Origin: an uncultured Mycoplasmatota bacterium
Lineage (GTDB): Bacteria; Bacillota_I; Bacilli_A; RF39; UBA660
Assembly: GCA_946494345.1 (NCBI GenBank)
Contig: CAMMBX010000001.1
Span: 1-51,605, forward strand
Length of the DNA: 51,605 nt
Reading direction: 5' to 3'
Below the pieces are notes generated by a model. That model had not been told where the DNA came from and did not search any database. It saw only the letters and a list, made by a program, of their open reading frames with translations. This document shows positions 1 through 9,600 of this stretch, in pieces. The stretch's first letter is position 1. Every line of letters begins with the position of its first letter. A program made the translations under genes and the position numbers.

Positions 1-24
1 TCACTAAGAAATAGAAAAGAAAGA

Positions 25-63
25 GAGGTGTAGTCGAGATTTGTCTACTCGACTGAAAACATT
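25..63 (+). promoter_or_regulatory. dnaX leader: distant Shine-Dalgarno with intervening hairpin
   Basis: The only good Shine-Dalgarno match before dnaX is GAGGTG at 25-30, 33 nt from the ATG at 64. Between them AGTCGAG (32-38) and CTCGACT (48-54) form a perfect 7-bp stem with a 9-nt loop. Folding it out would bring the Shine-Dalgarno to about 10 nt from the ATG. No in-frame alternative start lies nearer, because codon 31-33 is TAG. The function is inference. Confidence 0.5.
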
Positions 64-1755
64 ATGTATCAAGCTTTATATCGTAAATATAGACCTACTG
101 TTTTTGATGATGTAGTTGGACAAAATGTTGTAGTTAATACTTTAAAAAATGCAATTAAATATAATCATATAAATCATGCTTATTTGTTTTCTGGTCCTAG
201 AGGTACTGGTAAGACAACAATTGCCAAGATATTTGCAAGATCTGTTAACTGCTTAGAACCAGTTGATGGTGTTGCCTGTGGAAAATGTAAAAGTTGCTTA
301 TATTCTTTTTCTAAAGAGTGTATGGATATTATTGAAATAGATGCTGCCTCTAATAATGGTGTTGATGAAATAAGAGAACTTCGTAGTAAAGTTAATATTT
401 TGCCTAGTGAATTAAAATATAAAGTATATATTATAGATGAGGTTCATATGTTATCAATTGGTGCTTTTAATGCTTTACTTAAAACTATCGAAGAGCCTCC
501 AGAACATGTTATTTTTATATTAGCCACTACAGATCCAGAAAAAATACCTGCAACAATAATATCTAGATGTCAATGGTATTCTTTTAAAAAGATTAGTAAT
601 GATGACATAAAGAAAAGATTATCAGAGATAGTTAAAGCTGAAAATATAAAAATTGAAGATAATGTTCTTGATAAGATTGCCCAAGCTTCTGATGGGGGAC
701 TTCGTGATGCGATTGGACTTCTTGACAAACTAAGGGCTTTTTGTACTGATGAGATTACTTTAAATGATTTTTATGAGATAAATGGGGAAGTTAATGAGGA
801 AGAATTAAAAAAACTAGAGAATTTAATATTTTCTTATGAAATAAGTGATGTTCTTTCAACAATCGAAAGTTATTATCAAAATGGTAAAAATTTAATACAA
901 GTAGTTAAACAGTTGATGATTCTTATAAAAGATGAGCTTTTTAACCATTATTTAAATGATTCTGTACTTTCTTTTGATGAAGAAGAACTTGTTAACTTTC
1001 TTAATCTATTAAATGAACATCTTGTCGAGTTAAAAAAAGCTGATGATGTTAGATTGTCTGTAGAGATATTCTTATTACATTATATTAATGAACATAAAAA
1101 TAATGATTCTAAGGTGGAAGTTAGGAGTCAAGTAAATAATAATAATATAAAAGAAACTTCTTATGTAAGATCTGCAAAAGAAGAAAAAACTATATCCACA
1201 AAGACTGTGGAAAAAGAAAATAAAGAAAAAACTTTATTAACAGAAGTTGTTCAAAAAAATAATGAACAAACGAAAAAATATAAAGAGTTAATGTTAATAA
1301 GAAGTAAGAATACAATGATAGAAGCAGTTAAAGATGAGCTTAATAAAGAGACTGCTAATCTTGAGAAACTTAATGATTATACATTTGATCCTAATAATGG
1401 TTACCTTGCTTGTGAACTTTTAGATGGTAAGATTAGGGCTTCTAGTCCTAAGAATATTGTTATTAGTTATGATTATGAAGGTATGGTAGATAAGTTAAGT
1501 AATCATTTTGATAAATTAAATGACTTTTATAATGAAAAGACAGGTTCATCTAAAAAAATTGCTTTTATTACAACAGCAAAGTGGAATGAGTTAAAATTAG
1601 AATACATTAATCTACATAAACAAGGTAAACACTTTGAATATCAAGAAGAACCTGTATTGAATACTTTAGGAGAAGATGATAAAATAAATAGTGAATCTAA
1701 CGACTTAATAAGTAAAACTATTGAGATGTTTGGAGATTTAGTAGAAGTTGAATAG
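64..1755 (+). CDS. dnaX: DNA polymerase III subunit gamma/tau
   Basis: DnaX is the AAA+ clamp-loader motor that, with delta and delta', loads the beta clamp on DNA and links the replicase to the helicase. Visible motifs are Walker A GPRGTGKT (residues 44-51), the zinc cysteines C63, C72, C75 and C78, Walker B with DEVH at 125-128, and the SRC arginine-finger motif at 167-169. A charged, low-complexity linker near residues 360-420 precedes a tau-like C-terminal domain. The 563 residues match the length of Bacillus tau. It heads dnaX-ybaB-recR, the classical Firmicutes order. An A7 run at 1253-1259 is followed at once by a stop in the -1 frame (see findings), but whether a short gamma form exists is unknown. 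Confidence 0.97.
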   Translation: MYQALYRKYRPTVFDDVVGQNVVVNTLKNAIKYNHINHAYLFSGPRGTGKTTIAKIFARSVNCLEPVDGVACGKCKSCLYSFSKECMDIIEIDAASNNGVDEIRELRSKVNILPSELKYKVYIIDEVHMLSIGAFNALLKTIEEPPEHVIFILATTDPEKIPATIISRCQWYSFKKISNDDIKKRLSEIVKAENIKIEDNVLDKIAQASDGGLRDAIGLLDKLRAFCTDEITLNDFYEINGEVNEEELKKLENLIFSYEISDVLSTIESYYQNGKNLIQVVKQLMILIKDELFNHYLNDSVLSFDEEELVNFLNLLNEHLVELKKADDVRLSVEIFLLHYINEHKNNDSKVEVRSQVNNNNIKETSYVRSAKEEKTISTKTVEKENKEKTLLTEVVQKNNEQTKKYKELMLIRSKNTMIEAVKDELNKETANLEKLNDYTFDPNNGYLACELLDGKIRASSPKNIVISYDYEGMVDKLSNHFDKLNDFYNEKTGSSKKIAFITTAKWNELKLEYINLHKQGKHFEYQEEPVLNTLGEDDKINSESNDLISKTIEMFGDLVEVE

Positions 1756-1769
1756 AAAGAAGGAATATT

Positions 1770-2066
1770 ATGAATATACAAGCGATGATGAAACAAGCTC
1801 AGAAATTACAAAGTGATATGATGAAAGTTAAGGACGAAATCGATAAGATGGAGTTTTCTAGTACTAATGGGTTAGTAACAGTTAAAATTAATGGTAAGAA
1901 AGAAATAATAGATGTTAAAATTGCCAACGATTCTGATTTTTCTAGTGATGATTTAGAAATGCTTCAAGATATGATAGTTATTGCAGTAAATGATGCAATG
2001 AAACAAGTAGATAAAGTTACAGAAGAGAAAATGGGACGTTTTAGTTCTATACCTGGGTTATTTTAA
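1770..2066 (+). CDS. ybaB: YbaB/EbfC nucleoid-associated protein
   Basis: This is a small (98-residue) dimeric DNA-binding protein of the YbaB/EbfC family, normally encoded between dnaX and recR and associated with the nucleoid. The sequence shows the Met/Gln-rich N-terminal helix (AMMKQAQKLQSDMMKVKDEI), a central beta region with VTVKINGKKEI, and the family ending around MGRFSSIPGLF. A Shine-Dalgarno AGAAGGAA lies 5-10 nt before the ATG. The stop overlaps the recR start by one base (TAATG), which indicates translational coupling. Confidence 0.95.
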   Translation: MNIQAMMKQAQKLQSDMMKVKDEIDKMEFSSTNGLVTVKINGKKEIIDVKIANDSDFSSDDLEMLQDMIVIAVNDAMKQVDKVTEEKMGRFSSIPGLF

Positions 2067-2662
2067 TGTATCCTGATAGTTTAAAGAACTTAATAGAGAG
2101 TTTTGAAAATTTTCCAGGAATAGGAGAAAAGACGGCAGAACGGATGGCTTTTTCTGTTCTTGGGTTTGATGAAGATAAATTTAGATTGTTACAAGAAAAT
2201 TTAGAGGATGTTAAAAATAATATTCATCCATGTAAGATATGTAATACACTTACTGATAAAGATGAATGTATGATATGTAGTTCTGACTTGAGAGAAAAAG
2301 GGACTATTTTAGTGGTAGAAGATTCTAAAATAGTGTTCTTGTTTGAAAAGTTAGGGACTTATAAAGGTCTATATCATGTTATTAATGGACTTATTTCACC
2401 ACTTGATGATGTTAATCCTGAAGATATAGGACTTGATAAATTATTGGATAGAGTTAAGAATGAAAATATTAAAGAAGTAATACTTGCTTTAAAACCTAGT
2501 GTGGAAGGAGAGATAACTTCTTTATATATTAAGAAAATACTAGAGGGAATGAATATTGTTGTTACAAGACTTGCTAGTGGGGTACCTATAGGTGCTGATA
2601 TGGAATATATAGATACTCTTACTTTGGAAAGAGCTTTAGAAGATAGAAAAGAACTTTCATAA
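2066..2662 (+). CDS. recR: Recombination mediator RecR
   Basis: RecR acts with RecO and RecF to load RecA on single-stranded gaps. The 198-residue protein has the N-terminal helix-hairpin-helix (FPGIGEKTAERMAF, residues 16-29), a C4 zinc finger with C56, C59, C68 and C71, and a TOPRIM domain beginning ILVVEDSKIV. The C-terminal region contains LASGVPIGADMEYID, the family signature. The start overlaps the ybaB stop by one base, so it is probably co-translated with ybaB. Confidence 0.97.
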   Translation: MYPDSLKNLIESFENFPGIGEKTAERMAFSVLGFDEDKFRLLQENLEDVKNNIHPCKICNTLTDKDECMICSSDLREKGTILVVEDSKIVFLFEKLGTYKGLYHVINGLISPLDDVNPEDIGLDKLLDRVKNENIKEVILALKPSVEGEITSLYIKKILEGMNIVVTRLASGVPIGADMEYIDTLTLERALEDRKELS

Positions 2663-2701
2663 TTATAATTACTTTTTCATATGCTTTATTAGGTGAAGAC
2701 T

Positions 2702-2899
2702 ATGAAGCAAATTATGAAGAAAGTATGGCATGTTTTACAAAGAATAATAATTAGTACTTTTATACTGTATGGTTATAATTTAATTGCAACAAGATTTAAC
2801 TTAGTTATTCCTATTAATGTTATTACAGTAGGCTCTGTTAGTTTACTTGGGTTTCCAATGCTCTTTGTTTTGGTTTTATTAAAAGTATTAATGTTTTAA
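2702..2899 (+). CDS. bofA: BofA-like sporulation membrane protein
   Basis: In Bacillus, BofA is a forespore outer-membrane protein that inhibits the SpoIVFB protease and so delays pro-sigma-K processing. This 65-residue version has the family core: a hydrophobic helix near residues 14-30, the IPINVITV segment, then LLGFPMLFVLVLLKVLMF, matching the usual IPxNxxT...LGxPG...LLK pattern. The N-terminal transmembrane helix of the 87-residue Bacillus protein seems largely lost. Its position right after recR is the standard bofA locus. ATG 2702 is chosen because AGGTGA (2691-2696) is well spaced for it; GTG at 2693 lies inside that Shine-Dalgarno. Confidence 0.72.
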   Translation: MKQIMKKVWHVLQRIIISTFILYGYNLIATRFNLVIPINVITVGSVSLLGFPMLFVLVLLKVLMF

Positions 2900-2911
2900 A
2901 GGTGGTGTCTA

Positions 2912-3739
2912 ATGGATTTAGAAGTAGAGTCTTTACAGCCTAAATTTTATAATGAGATAAATAAAGCTCTTGATAAGGGCTTTTTGTCGCATGCTTATCT
3001 AATAGAGACTAATAATAATAGTTTAGAGGTTGTTAAGAAATATGTTCTTTTCTTAGTAGAGAAAATATATGAAGACTCTTATAAAAATCATGATGTTACT
3101 ATATCTAAAGATAAATTATTTCATTTAATTGAAAATAAAGAGTTTCCTGATTATATAGAAGTTAATCCTATTAATAATCAGATAAAAAAAGAACAATTAC
3201 TATTTATTAGAGATGAGTTTTCTAGTAAATCTCTTTATAATACAAGAAAAGTATATGTTGTATTTGAATGTGAAAAGATGAATGTTAGTGCTTCTAATAC
3301 AATTTTAAAGTTTCTTGAAGAGCCAAGTGATGATGTAGTGGCTATCTTTGTTACTAGTAATCAATATAATATTTTAGATACTATTAAATCTAGATGTCAG
3401 ATTATAAGGCTTCAATATGAAGATAGTAGTGATATTAGTTTTAGTGATGATGTTCTTTCTTTTGTTGAAGATATAAATAATAGAAAGAATGAGGACTTGT
3501 TACTTAAGTTTAATTATTATAACAATAACTTGTTTAAAGATAAGAGTATGGCAACTAATTTTATTAGAGAAGTACTTAAGTATTATGAAGTATTGTTAAA
3601 TAAAAAAGATGGCACTACTAAACTAGAAGATATAATTAATATTGTCTCTATATTAGATAAAAGCTTTAAAAAATTAAAATATAATGTTAATATGAAGTTA
3701 TGGATTGATGATTTATTACTTTCTTTGATGGAGGTGTAG
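2912..3739 (+). CDS. holB: DNA polymerase III subunit delta'
   Basis: Delta' is the non-ATP-hydrolysing stator of the clamp loader. The N-terminus resembles DnaX around the P-loop position (SHAYLIETNNNSLEVVKKY), but the Walker A lysine motif is degenerate, as expected for delta'. KFLEEPSDDVVAIFVTSN and the SRC motif in TIKSRCQIIRL are characteristic. At 275 residues it is shorter than the roughly 330 of Bacillus, and the cysteine zinc cluster is not evident. GGTGGTG lies 5 nt before the ATG. It is one base from ricT, the usual Firmicutes neighbour. Confidence 0.9.
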   Translation: MDLEVESLQPKFYNEINKALDKGFLSHAYLIETNNNSLEVVKKYVLFLVEKIYEDSYKNHDVTISKDKLFHLIENKEFPDYIEVNPINNQIKKEQLLFIRDEFSSKSLYNTRKVYVVFECEKMNVSASNTILKFLEEPSDDVVAIFVTSNQYNILDTIKSRCQIIRLQYEDSSDISFSDDVLSFVEDINNRKNEDLLLKFNYYNNNLFKDKSMATNFIREVLKYYEVLLNKKDGTTKLEDIINIVSILDKSFKKLKYNVNMKLWIDDLLLSLMEV

Positions 3740-3740
3740 G

Positions 3741-4520
3741 ATGAAGTTATTAAAAATATCTTATATAGATGAAGTGTTTAACGATTATGATTATGTAAAA
3801 TATCCTGATAATGTATTTTTTAAAATTGGTTGGGAGATTATTGTTAAAAATGATGATATGTTAAAGATTGCATCTATAGTGAGTATAGAAGATGAAGATG
3901 ATATAGATGTTACTACTTCTTTTGTTAGAGTTGCTACTAAAAGAGATAGGGAACAACATAATAAAAATAAAAAAGACAGTATAGAGGCTTTAACTTTTGC
4001 TCAAGAAAAATCTTTAGAGCTTAATTTGGATATGCATTTTATTTCATCTTTTTATACATTTGATAGAAAACAATTATTTCTTTCTTATACAGCGGATGCT
4101 AGGGTTGATTTTAGAGAACTTGCTAAAGTATTAGCACAACGTTATAAGACAAGAATTGAACTTAGACAAATTGGGGTTAGAGATAGAGCAAAGAAAGTAG
4201 GAGGGCTTGGTCCTTGTGGGTTATTTTTATGTTGTAGTACCTTTTTAACTGACTTTGCTAGTGTTTCTATTAATATGGCAAAAAATCAGTTTCTAGCTTT
4301 AAATCCTACAAAGATAAATGGAAGTTGTGGTAGGCTTTTATGTTGTTTGAACTATGAAGATGAAGTTTATACAGAGTTGAAGAAAGGTATGCCTAATATT
4401 GGTAGTTTAGTGGAAACAAAAGAAGGTTTAGGTAAAGTTACAGAAGTAGATGTGTTTAAAAGAACATATAAAGCAGAGTTTAAAGATAAGGGAGTAATAG
4501 AGTTTAGTGTTAACGAATAA
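3741..4520 (+). CDS. ricT: RicT/YaaT, PSP1-domain protein
   Basis: RicT (YaaT) forms a complex with RicA and RicF that carries iron-sulfur clusters; in Bacillus it affects RNase Y maturation of transcripts, competence, biofilm and sporulation phosphorelay. The 259-residue protein has the PSP1 core with repeated cysteines in GGLGPCGLFLCCSTFL and NGSCGRLLCCLNYE, which are the expected cluster ligands. It follows holB by one base, as in Bacillus. RicA and RicF genes are not in the window. The stop overlaps the possible GTG start of the next gene. Confidence 0.93.
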   Translation: MKLLKISYIDEVFNDYDYVKYPDNVFFKIGWEIIVKNDDMLKIASIVSIEDEDDIDVTTSFVRVATKRDREQHNKNKKDSIEALTFAQEKSLELNLDMHFISSFYTFDRKQLFLSYTADARVDFRELAKVLAQRYKTRIELRQIGVRDRAKKVGGLGPCGLFLCCSTFLTDFASVSINMAKNQFLALNPTKINGSCGRLLCCLNYEDEVYTELKKGMPNIGSLVETKEGLGKVTEVDVFKRTYKAEFKDKGVIEFSVNE

Positions 4521-5217
4521 AAAAATGGATTTTTTACATAATGGTAAGAACTTAATATTCTATTATGATGATGACTACTTTAAGATTACTACTGATAATC
4601 TTGCTCTTGCTAATTTTATTAAAATAAAAAGTAAAGATAAATTATTAGTAGAGTTTGGTAGTGGACTTATGGCTATACCTTTACTTCTTTCTACTAGAAC
4701 TAATATAAAAATAGTGGGAATAGAAAAAGATGATACAGCTTCTAAACTTTCAGAGATGACGATAAAAGATAATCATTTAGAGGAGAGAATTAAAGTTATT
4801 AATGATGATATTAATAATTTAGATAAATATTTTCCTATTAACTCTATTGATGTTATAGTATGTAATCCTCCATATTTTCTTTTAGAGAATGAATCTAGTG
4901 TTAGTAATAAAGACTATTTAAAGATGGCTAGACATGAAGGTAATATGACTATAGAGATGATAGCAAGATTATCAAAAATTTATTTAAAAGATGGAGGAAG
5001 TCTATTTTTGATACAAAGAGCGGATAGATTGTTTGAAATTAGAGATGTTTTAATTAAGAATAATTTGGCGATTAAAGAGATTCAGTTTATTTATCATGAT
5101 TTAGAGAAATGTGGAAAGTTAGTGTTAGTGGAAGCGAGAAAAAGTGGTAAGGAACATGGATTAAAGGTGTTAAAACCTATTATTTTAGAGAAAGAAAGTA
5201 GTGATGTTAATGGATAA
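4507..5217 (+). CDS. tRNA1(Val) adenine-37 N6-methyltransferase-like
   Basis: This is a class I SAM-dependent methyltransferase of the TrmN6/YabB type, which methylates the exocyclic N6 of adenine in tRNA or a similar substrate. The SAM motif is VEFGSGLMAIPLLL, followed by VGIEKDD, and the N6-adenine catalytic motif NPPY lies in VIVCNPPYFLL. It sits where yabB occurs in Bacillus, between ricT and rsmI; the intervening GIY-YIG gene yazA is absent. The start is uncertain: GTG 4507 overlaps ricT by 14 nt and has GGGAG 12 nt upstream, while ATG 4525 has no clear Shine-Dalgarno. Substrate assignment is by synteny. Confidence 0.82.
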   Translation: MLTNKKMDFLHNGKNLIFYYDDDYFKITTDNLALANFIKIKSKDKLLVEFGSGLMAIPLLLSTRTNIKIVGIEKDDTASKLSEMTIKDNHLEERIKVINDDINNLDKYFPINSIDVIVCNPPYFLLENESSVSNKDYLKMARHEGNMTIEMIARLSKIYLKDGGSLFLIQRADRLFEIRDVLIKNNLAIKEIQFIYHDLEKCGKLVLVEARKSGKEHGLKVLKPIILEKESSDVNG

Positions 5218-6034
5218 ACCAAGTTTATATTTGATACCAACTCCAATAGGTAATTTAGATGATATTACTATTAGAGGATTAAAGACTTTAGAACTTGTTG
5301 ATGTTATACTTTGTGAAGATACTAGGGAGACTTCTAAATTACTTAGTAAATATAATATAAAAAATAAATTAGTTAGTTGTCATGAGTTTAACGAAGATAA
5401 AATGAAAGATAAAGTACTTGGCTTTTTAGAGTCAGGTTTAAATGTTGGTTTAGTTACTGACCAAGGTACTCCTTTAATTAGTGACCCTGGGTATAGAATA
5501 GTTGACTATATCTCCTCCCATGATTATAATATTGTGAGTTTACCAGGAGCGACAGCCTTTGTTCCTGCTTTAACTATTTCTGCTCTAGCACCGCAACCTT
5601 TTACTTTTTATGGCTTTCTTAATGCAAAGAAAAATAAACAGATAAAAGAATTAGAGACTTTAAGAAACCATCCTTATACATTAATATTTTATGAGGCTCC
5701 TCACAGATTAATAGATACTTTAAATAATATTAAAGATGTCTTTGGTGATAGAAATATTTGTGTAGTTAGAGAAATATCTAAAAAGTATGAACAGGCAATT
5801 AGAGGTAAAATAAGTGAAGTATTGGCAAGTGATTTTCCTATTAAGGGAGAATTTGTTATTGTAGTAGAAGGTGCTAAGTTAGAATTTGACTTTAATAGTA
5901 TGAGTATTGTAGAACATGTTAATTATTATATAAAAGATGGTAATACTAAGAATGATGCTATTAAGTTAGTGGCAAAAGAAAGAGGTATTCCTAAGTCTAT
6001 TGTCTATAAAGAATATCTTGATAATAATAAATAA
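5210..6034 (+). CDS. rsmI: 16S rRNA (cytidine-1402-2'-O)-methyltransferase
   Basis: RsmI 2'-O-methylates C1402 in the 16S rRNA decoding centre. The 274-residue protein has the tetrapyrrole-methylase fold: LYLIPTPIGNLDDIT near the N-terminus, LCEDTRETSKLL, GLVTDQGTPLISDPGYR, and SLPGATAFVPALTISAL. Of three clustered starts (GTG 5201, ATG 5204, ATG 5210), ATG 5210 best fits the family N-terminus; it overlaps the preceding gene by 8 nt. No strong Shine-Dalgarno is visible, so coupling to the upstream gene is likely. Confidence 0.95.
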   Translation: MDKPSLYLIPTPIGNLDDITIRGLKTLELVDVILCEDTRETSKLLSKYNIKNKLVSCHEFNEDKMKDKVLGFLESGLNVGLVTDQGTPLISDPGYRIVDYISSHDYNIVSLPGATAFVPALTISALAPQPFTFYGFLNAKKNKQIKELETLRNHPYTLIFYEAPHRLIDTLNNIKDVFGDRNICVVREISKKYEQAIRGKISEVLASDFPIKGEFVIVVEGAKLEFDFNSMSIVEHVNYYIKDGNTKNDAIKLVAKERGIPKSIVYKEYLDNNK

Positions 6035-6056
6035 ATTATTTCCCGGGAAATAATTT
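6033..6056. repeat. 24-bp perfect palindrome between rsmI and pth
   Basis: Twelve bases are followed immediately by their exact reverse complement, with CCCGGG at the centre. In RNA this gives a hairpin of about 10 bp followed by TTTTA, so it could be a weak terminator for rsmI or a protein-binding operator. The pth Shine-Dalgarno starts 2 nt after it. Confidence 0.85.
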
Positions 6057-6073
6057 TAGAGGTGGTTTTAATT

Positions 6074-6637
6074 ATGAAATTAATTGTTGGACTAGGTAAT
6101 GTTGGAAAAGAATATGAAAATACAAGACATAATATGGGATTTATGTTAGTAGATAGGTATTTAGATTATAAAAATATTCCTTTAAAATTTAAAGAAAAGT
6201 TTAATGCTATGTATGTAGAGACTACTATTAATAATGAGAAAGTTATCTTTATTAAACCTACTACTTATATGAATAATTCTGGTATTGCAGTTAGAGCTTT
6301 TCTAGACTTTTATAAATTAGACGTTCAAGATGTCTTAGTAATTAGTGATGACCTTGATTTAGATTTAGGTAAGTTTAGATTAAGAAGAAATGGTAGTAGT
6401 GGAGGACATAATGGGTTAAAGAGTATTATTTCCCATCTTGGAACTGATGGTTTTAAAAGACTTAGAATAGGTATTTCTAATGATAAAGATGATGTTATTA
6501 ATTATGTCTTATCTAAATTTAGTAAGAAGGAACTTAATGAGATAGATACAATGTTTGATACCTTAGTTAATGTTTTAGATGATTATTTTGTAATGGACTT
6601 TACCTCTTTGATGAGTAAATATAATAGAAAGGGGTAA
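6074..6637 (+). CDS. pth: Peptidyl-tRNA hydrolase
   Basis: Pth recycles peptidyl-tRNA released during aborted translation. The 187-residue protein begins MKLIVGLGNVGKEYENTRHN, with catalytic His19, and contains FIKPTTYMNNSGIAV and LRRNGSSGGHNGLKSI, the substrate-binding loops. ATG 6074 is chosen because AGAGGTGG (6058-6065) is spaced 8 nt before it; the in-frame GTG at 6062 lies within that Shine-Dalgarno. It is followed 2 nt later by mfd, the standard Bacillus pth-mfd arrangement. Confidence 0.97.
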   Translation: MKLIVGLGNVGKEYENTRHNMGFMLVDRYLDYKNIPLKFKEKFNAMYVETTINNEKVIFIKPTTYMNNSGIAVRAFLDFYKLDVQDVLVISDDLDLDLGKFRLRRNGSSGGHNGLKSIISHLGTDGFKRLRIGISNDKDDVINYVLSKFSKKELNEIDTMFDTLVNVLDDYFVMDFTSLMSKYNRKG

Positions 6638-6639
6638 TT

Positions 6640-9600
6640 ATGAAAGTATTTGATAACTTCTTTGAGAAAATTTATGATAAAGATATCGCTCTTACAGGGA
6701 TGACTGAAGAGCTTTTTGCCGTTTATGTAAATAAACTTTATGATAATAAGAAAAACATTTTGATAGTTACTTCTAATCTAGTAGAATCTAATAGTTTATA
6801 TAGAAGTATTAGTAATTATACAGACAATGTATATTTGTTTCCAATGGATGATTTTTTAACTAGTGAAGCGATGGCGATTAGTCCTGATTTAATGGTTACA
6901 AGACTTGAGACAATGGAAGCGATTAGTAAGGATAGTCCTGCTATTGTTATTACTAATTTAATGGGTTATTTAAGATATTTACCTACAAAAAAAGAATATT
7001 TAAAGAGTGTTTTATCTTTAAAGGTAAATGATGAGATTAGTCCTAAAGAATTAGTAGAAAGACTTACTAATATAGGGTATGAGAGGACTACTTTAGTTAC
7101 AAAGACTGGAGAAATTGGGGTTAGAGGTTTTGTTATAGATATTTTTCCATTAGGTGAATCTAATCCTGTTAGATTAGAGTTTTTTGGTGATACAATAGAT
7201 TCTATTAGATATTTTGATGGTAAAAGTCAAAAGTCTTTAAATGAAATAAAAAGTATTGAAATATATCCTTATACAGAAATATTTTCTAATGATACTTTTA
7301 TTCCAGAAGAGAAAAGAAATACTAAGTATTTAAGTGAATATGGCGATGTAACTAATATTGGTGGTTATTTAGATAATCATGTAACTATTTATAAAGATAA
7401 AAGTGCAATATTAATTAATTATAAACAGATATGTACAGATATTTTAGAGTATAGAGAAGAGAAAGATACTGACTTTAAAGGTAGTTATATGGCATCATTT
7501 GATGATATCTATGAAAACGATGCCTTACATTATTTAACAGTTGATAATTTAGATAAGTCTTTAAAGATAATAGATTTTAAGAGCAAAGAATTACCTTTAT
7601 TTAATGATGATATTGAAGGTATTACTAAGTATATTAGAGAAAAGTTATATGCTAATTATACAGTTATTGTTTGTTTAAAAGATTATCAGTTACATAGTTT
7701 TAGAAGTAAGATATCTTTGCCTATTATGGATACTACAATGGATGAAATCTATCATAATAAGCTTAATTTAGTTAACTTTAGTTTGGATAGTGGTTTTCAG
7801 TATAAGAATTATATCTTTTTAACAGGTAGAGAATTATTTAGAAATAATGAGAAGGTTAAGAAGTATAAGACTAAGTTTAAATATAATACAAAGATAACTG
7901 ATTTAAATAAATTAGAGATAGGTGATTATGTTGTTCATCAAGTTCATGGTATTGGTATTTATAATGGTTTAAAGACTTTAAGTCAACAAGGTGTTTTAAA
8001 AGATTATATAGAAGTTTTATATCAAGGTAATGATAAGCTTTATATTCCTGTAGAAAAAATAGATATGCTTTATAAATATACTGGTAAAGAAGGAGTTAGA
8101 CCAACTATTTATAAGCTTGGTGGTAAAGAATGGGAAAAGGTTAAAGCTAGAGTTAAAAGTAAAGTTCAAGATATGGCTAATGACTTGTTAAGAGTACAAG
8201 CGGAACGTGAAAGACAAAAAGGTTTTGCTTTTTCTCCTGATAATGAGTTACAAAAAGAGTTTGAAGATGCTTTCCCTTATGTGGCAACTAATGACCAGTT
8301 GCTTGCTACTAAACAGATAAAAGAAGATATGGAGAAAGTCTCTCCAATGGATAGATTATTAGTAGGAGATGTTGGTTTTGGTAAGACAGAAGTAGCTTTT
8401 AGAGCAGCCTTTAAAGCGATTATGGATAATAAGCAAGTATTACTTTTATGTCCAACAACTATTCTTTCTAGTCAACATTATAAAAATGCATTAGAGAGAT
8501 TTAAAGATTTTCCTGTTAATATTGGTCTTTTAAATAGATTTACTAGTACAAGAGAACGTAATAGGATACTAGAAGAGTTAAGAGAAGGAACAATTGACTT
8601 TGTTATTGGTACTCATAGAATTCTTAGTGATGATATTAGACCTAAGGATTTAGGATTATTAATTATTGATGAAGAGCAGAGATTTGGGGTTAAACATAAA
8701 GAGAAGTTAAAACAATATAAGAGTACTGTAGATGTTTTAACTTTAACGGCTACACCTATTCCTAGAACTTTACAAATGTCTATTGCTGGTATTAGAAGTC
8801 TATCTTTAATTGAGACTCCTCCAAGAGATAGATATCCAATACAAACTTATGTTATCGCTTATAATAAACAACTTGTTAGGGAAGCGATAATGAAAGAGAT
8901 GTCTCGTGATGGACAAGTATTTTTGTTATTTAATAATGTTGAAAATATTGAACAAGAAGTAATGGAGATAGAGAATCTTGTTCCAAGTGCTAGAGTTATT
9001 TATGCTCATGGTAGAATGGATAAGACTAAGATTGAAGATGTTATGCAGTCATTTATTGACCATGAGGCAGATGTTTTAGTATGTACGACAATAATAGAGA
9101 CGGGTATTGATATTCCTAATGTTAATACATTAATTATTTTAGATGCTGATAGATTTGGTCTTGCGCAGTTATATCAGATTAGAGGTAGAGTTGGTCGTAG
9201 TAATAAAATTGCTTATTGTTACTTAATGTATCAAGAACATAAAGTATTAACAGAAACTGCAGAAAAACGTTTAAAAGTTATTAAAGAGTTTACGGAGTTA
9301 GGTAGTGGTTTTTCTATTGCAACTCGTGATTTATCTATTAGAGGAGCAGGGGATATTTTAGGTAGTAAACAAGCAGGCTTTATTGATAGTGTTGGTATTG
9401 ACCTTTATTTAAAGATGCTTAACGAAGAAGTAGAACGTCTTAAAGGTAATGTTGTGGAAGAAGATAGTGAAGAAGAGTCTAATAAGACGTTACTTAATGT
9501 ATCTACTCATATTAGTGATGATTATGTAACTGATGATGATTTGAAGATTATGATTCACAGAATGATTAATGAGATAGATAGTAAAGAGAAACTTGAAGAA

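Noticed and set aside
1..63. 3' end of a signal recognition particle RNA, which often precedes dnaX
   Set aside because: No SRP core motif and no T run follow the hairpin; a leader hairpin explains it better.
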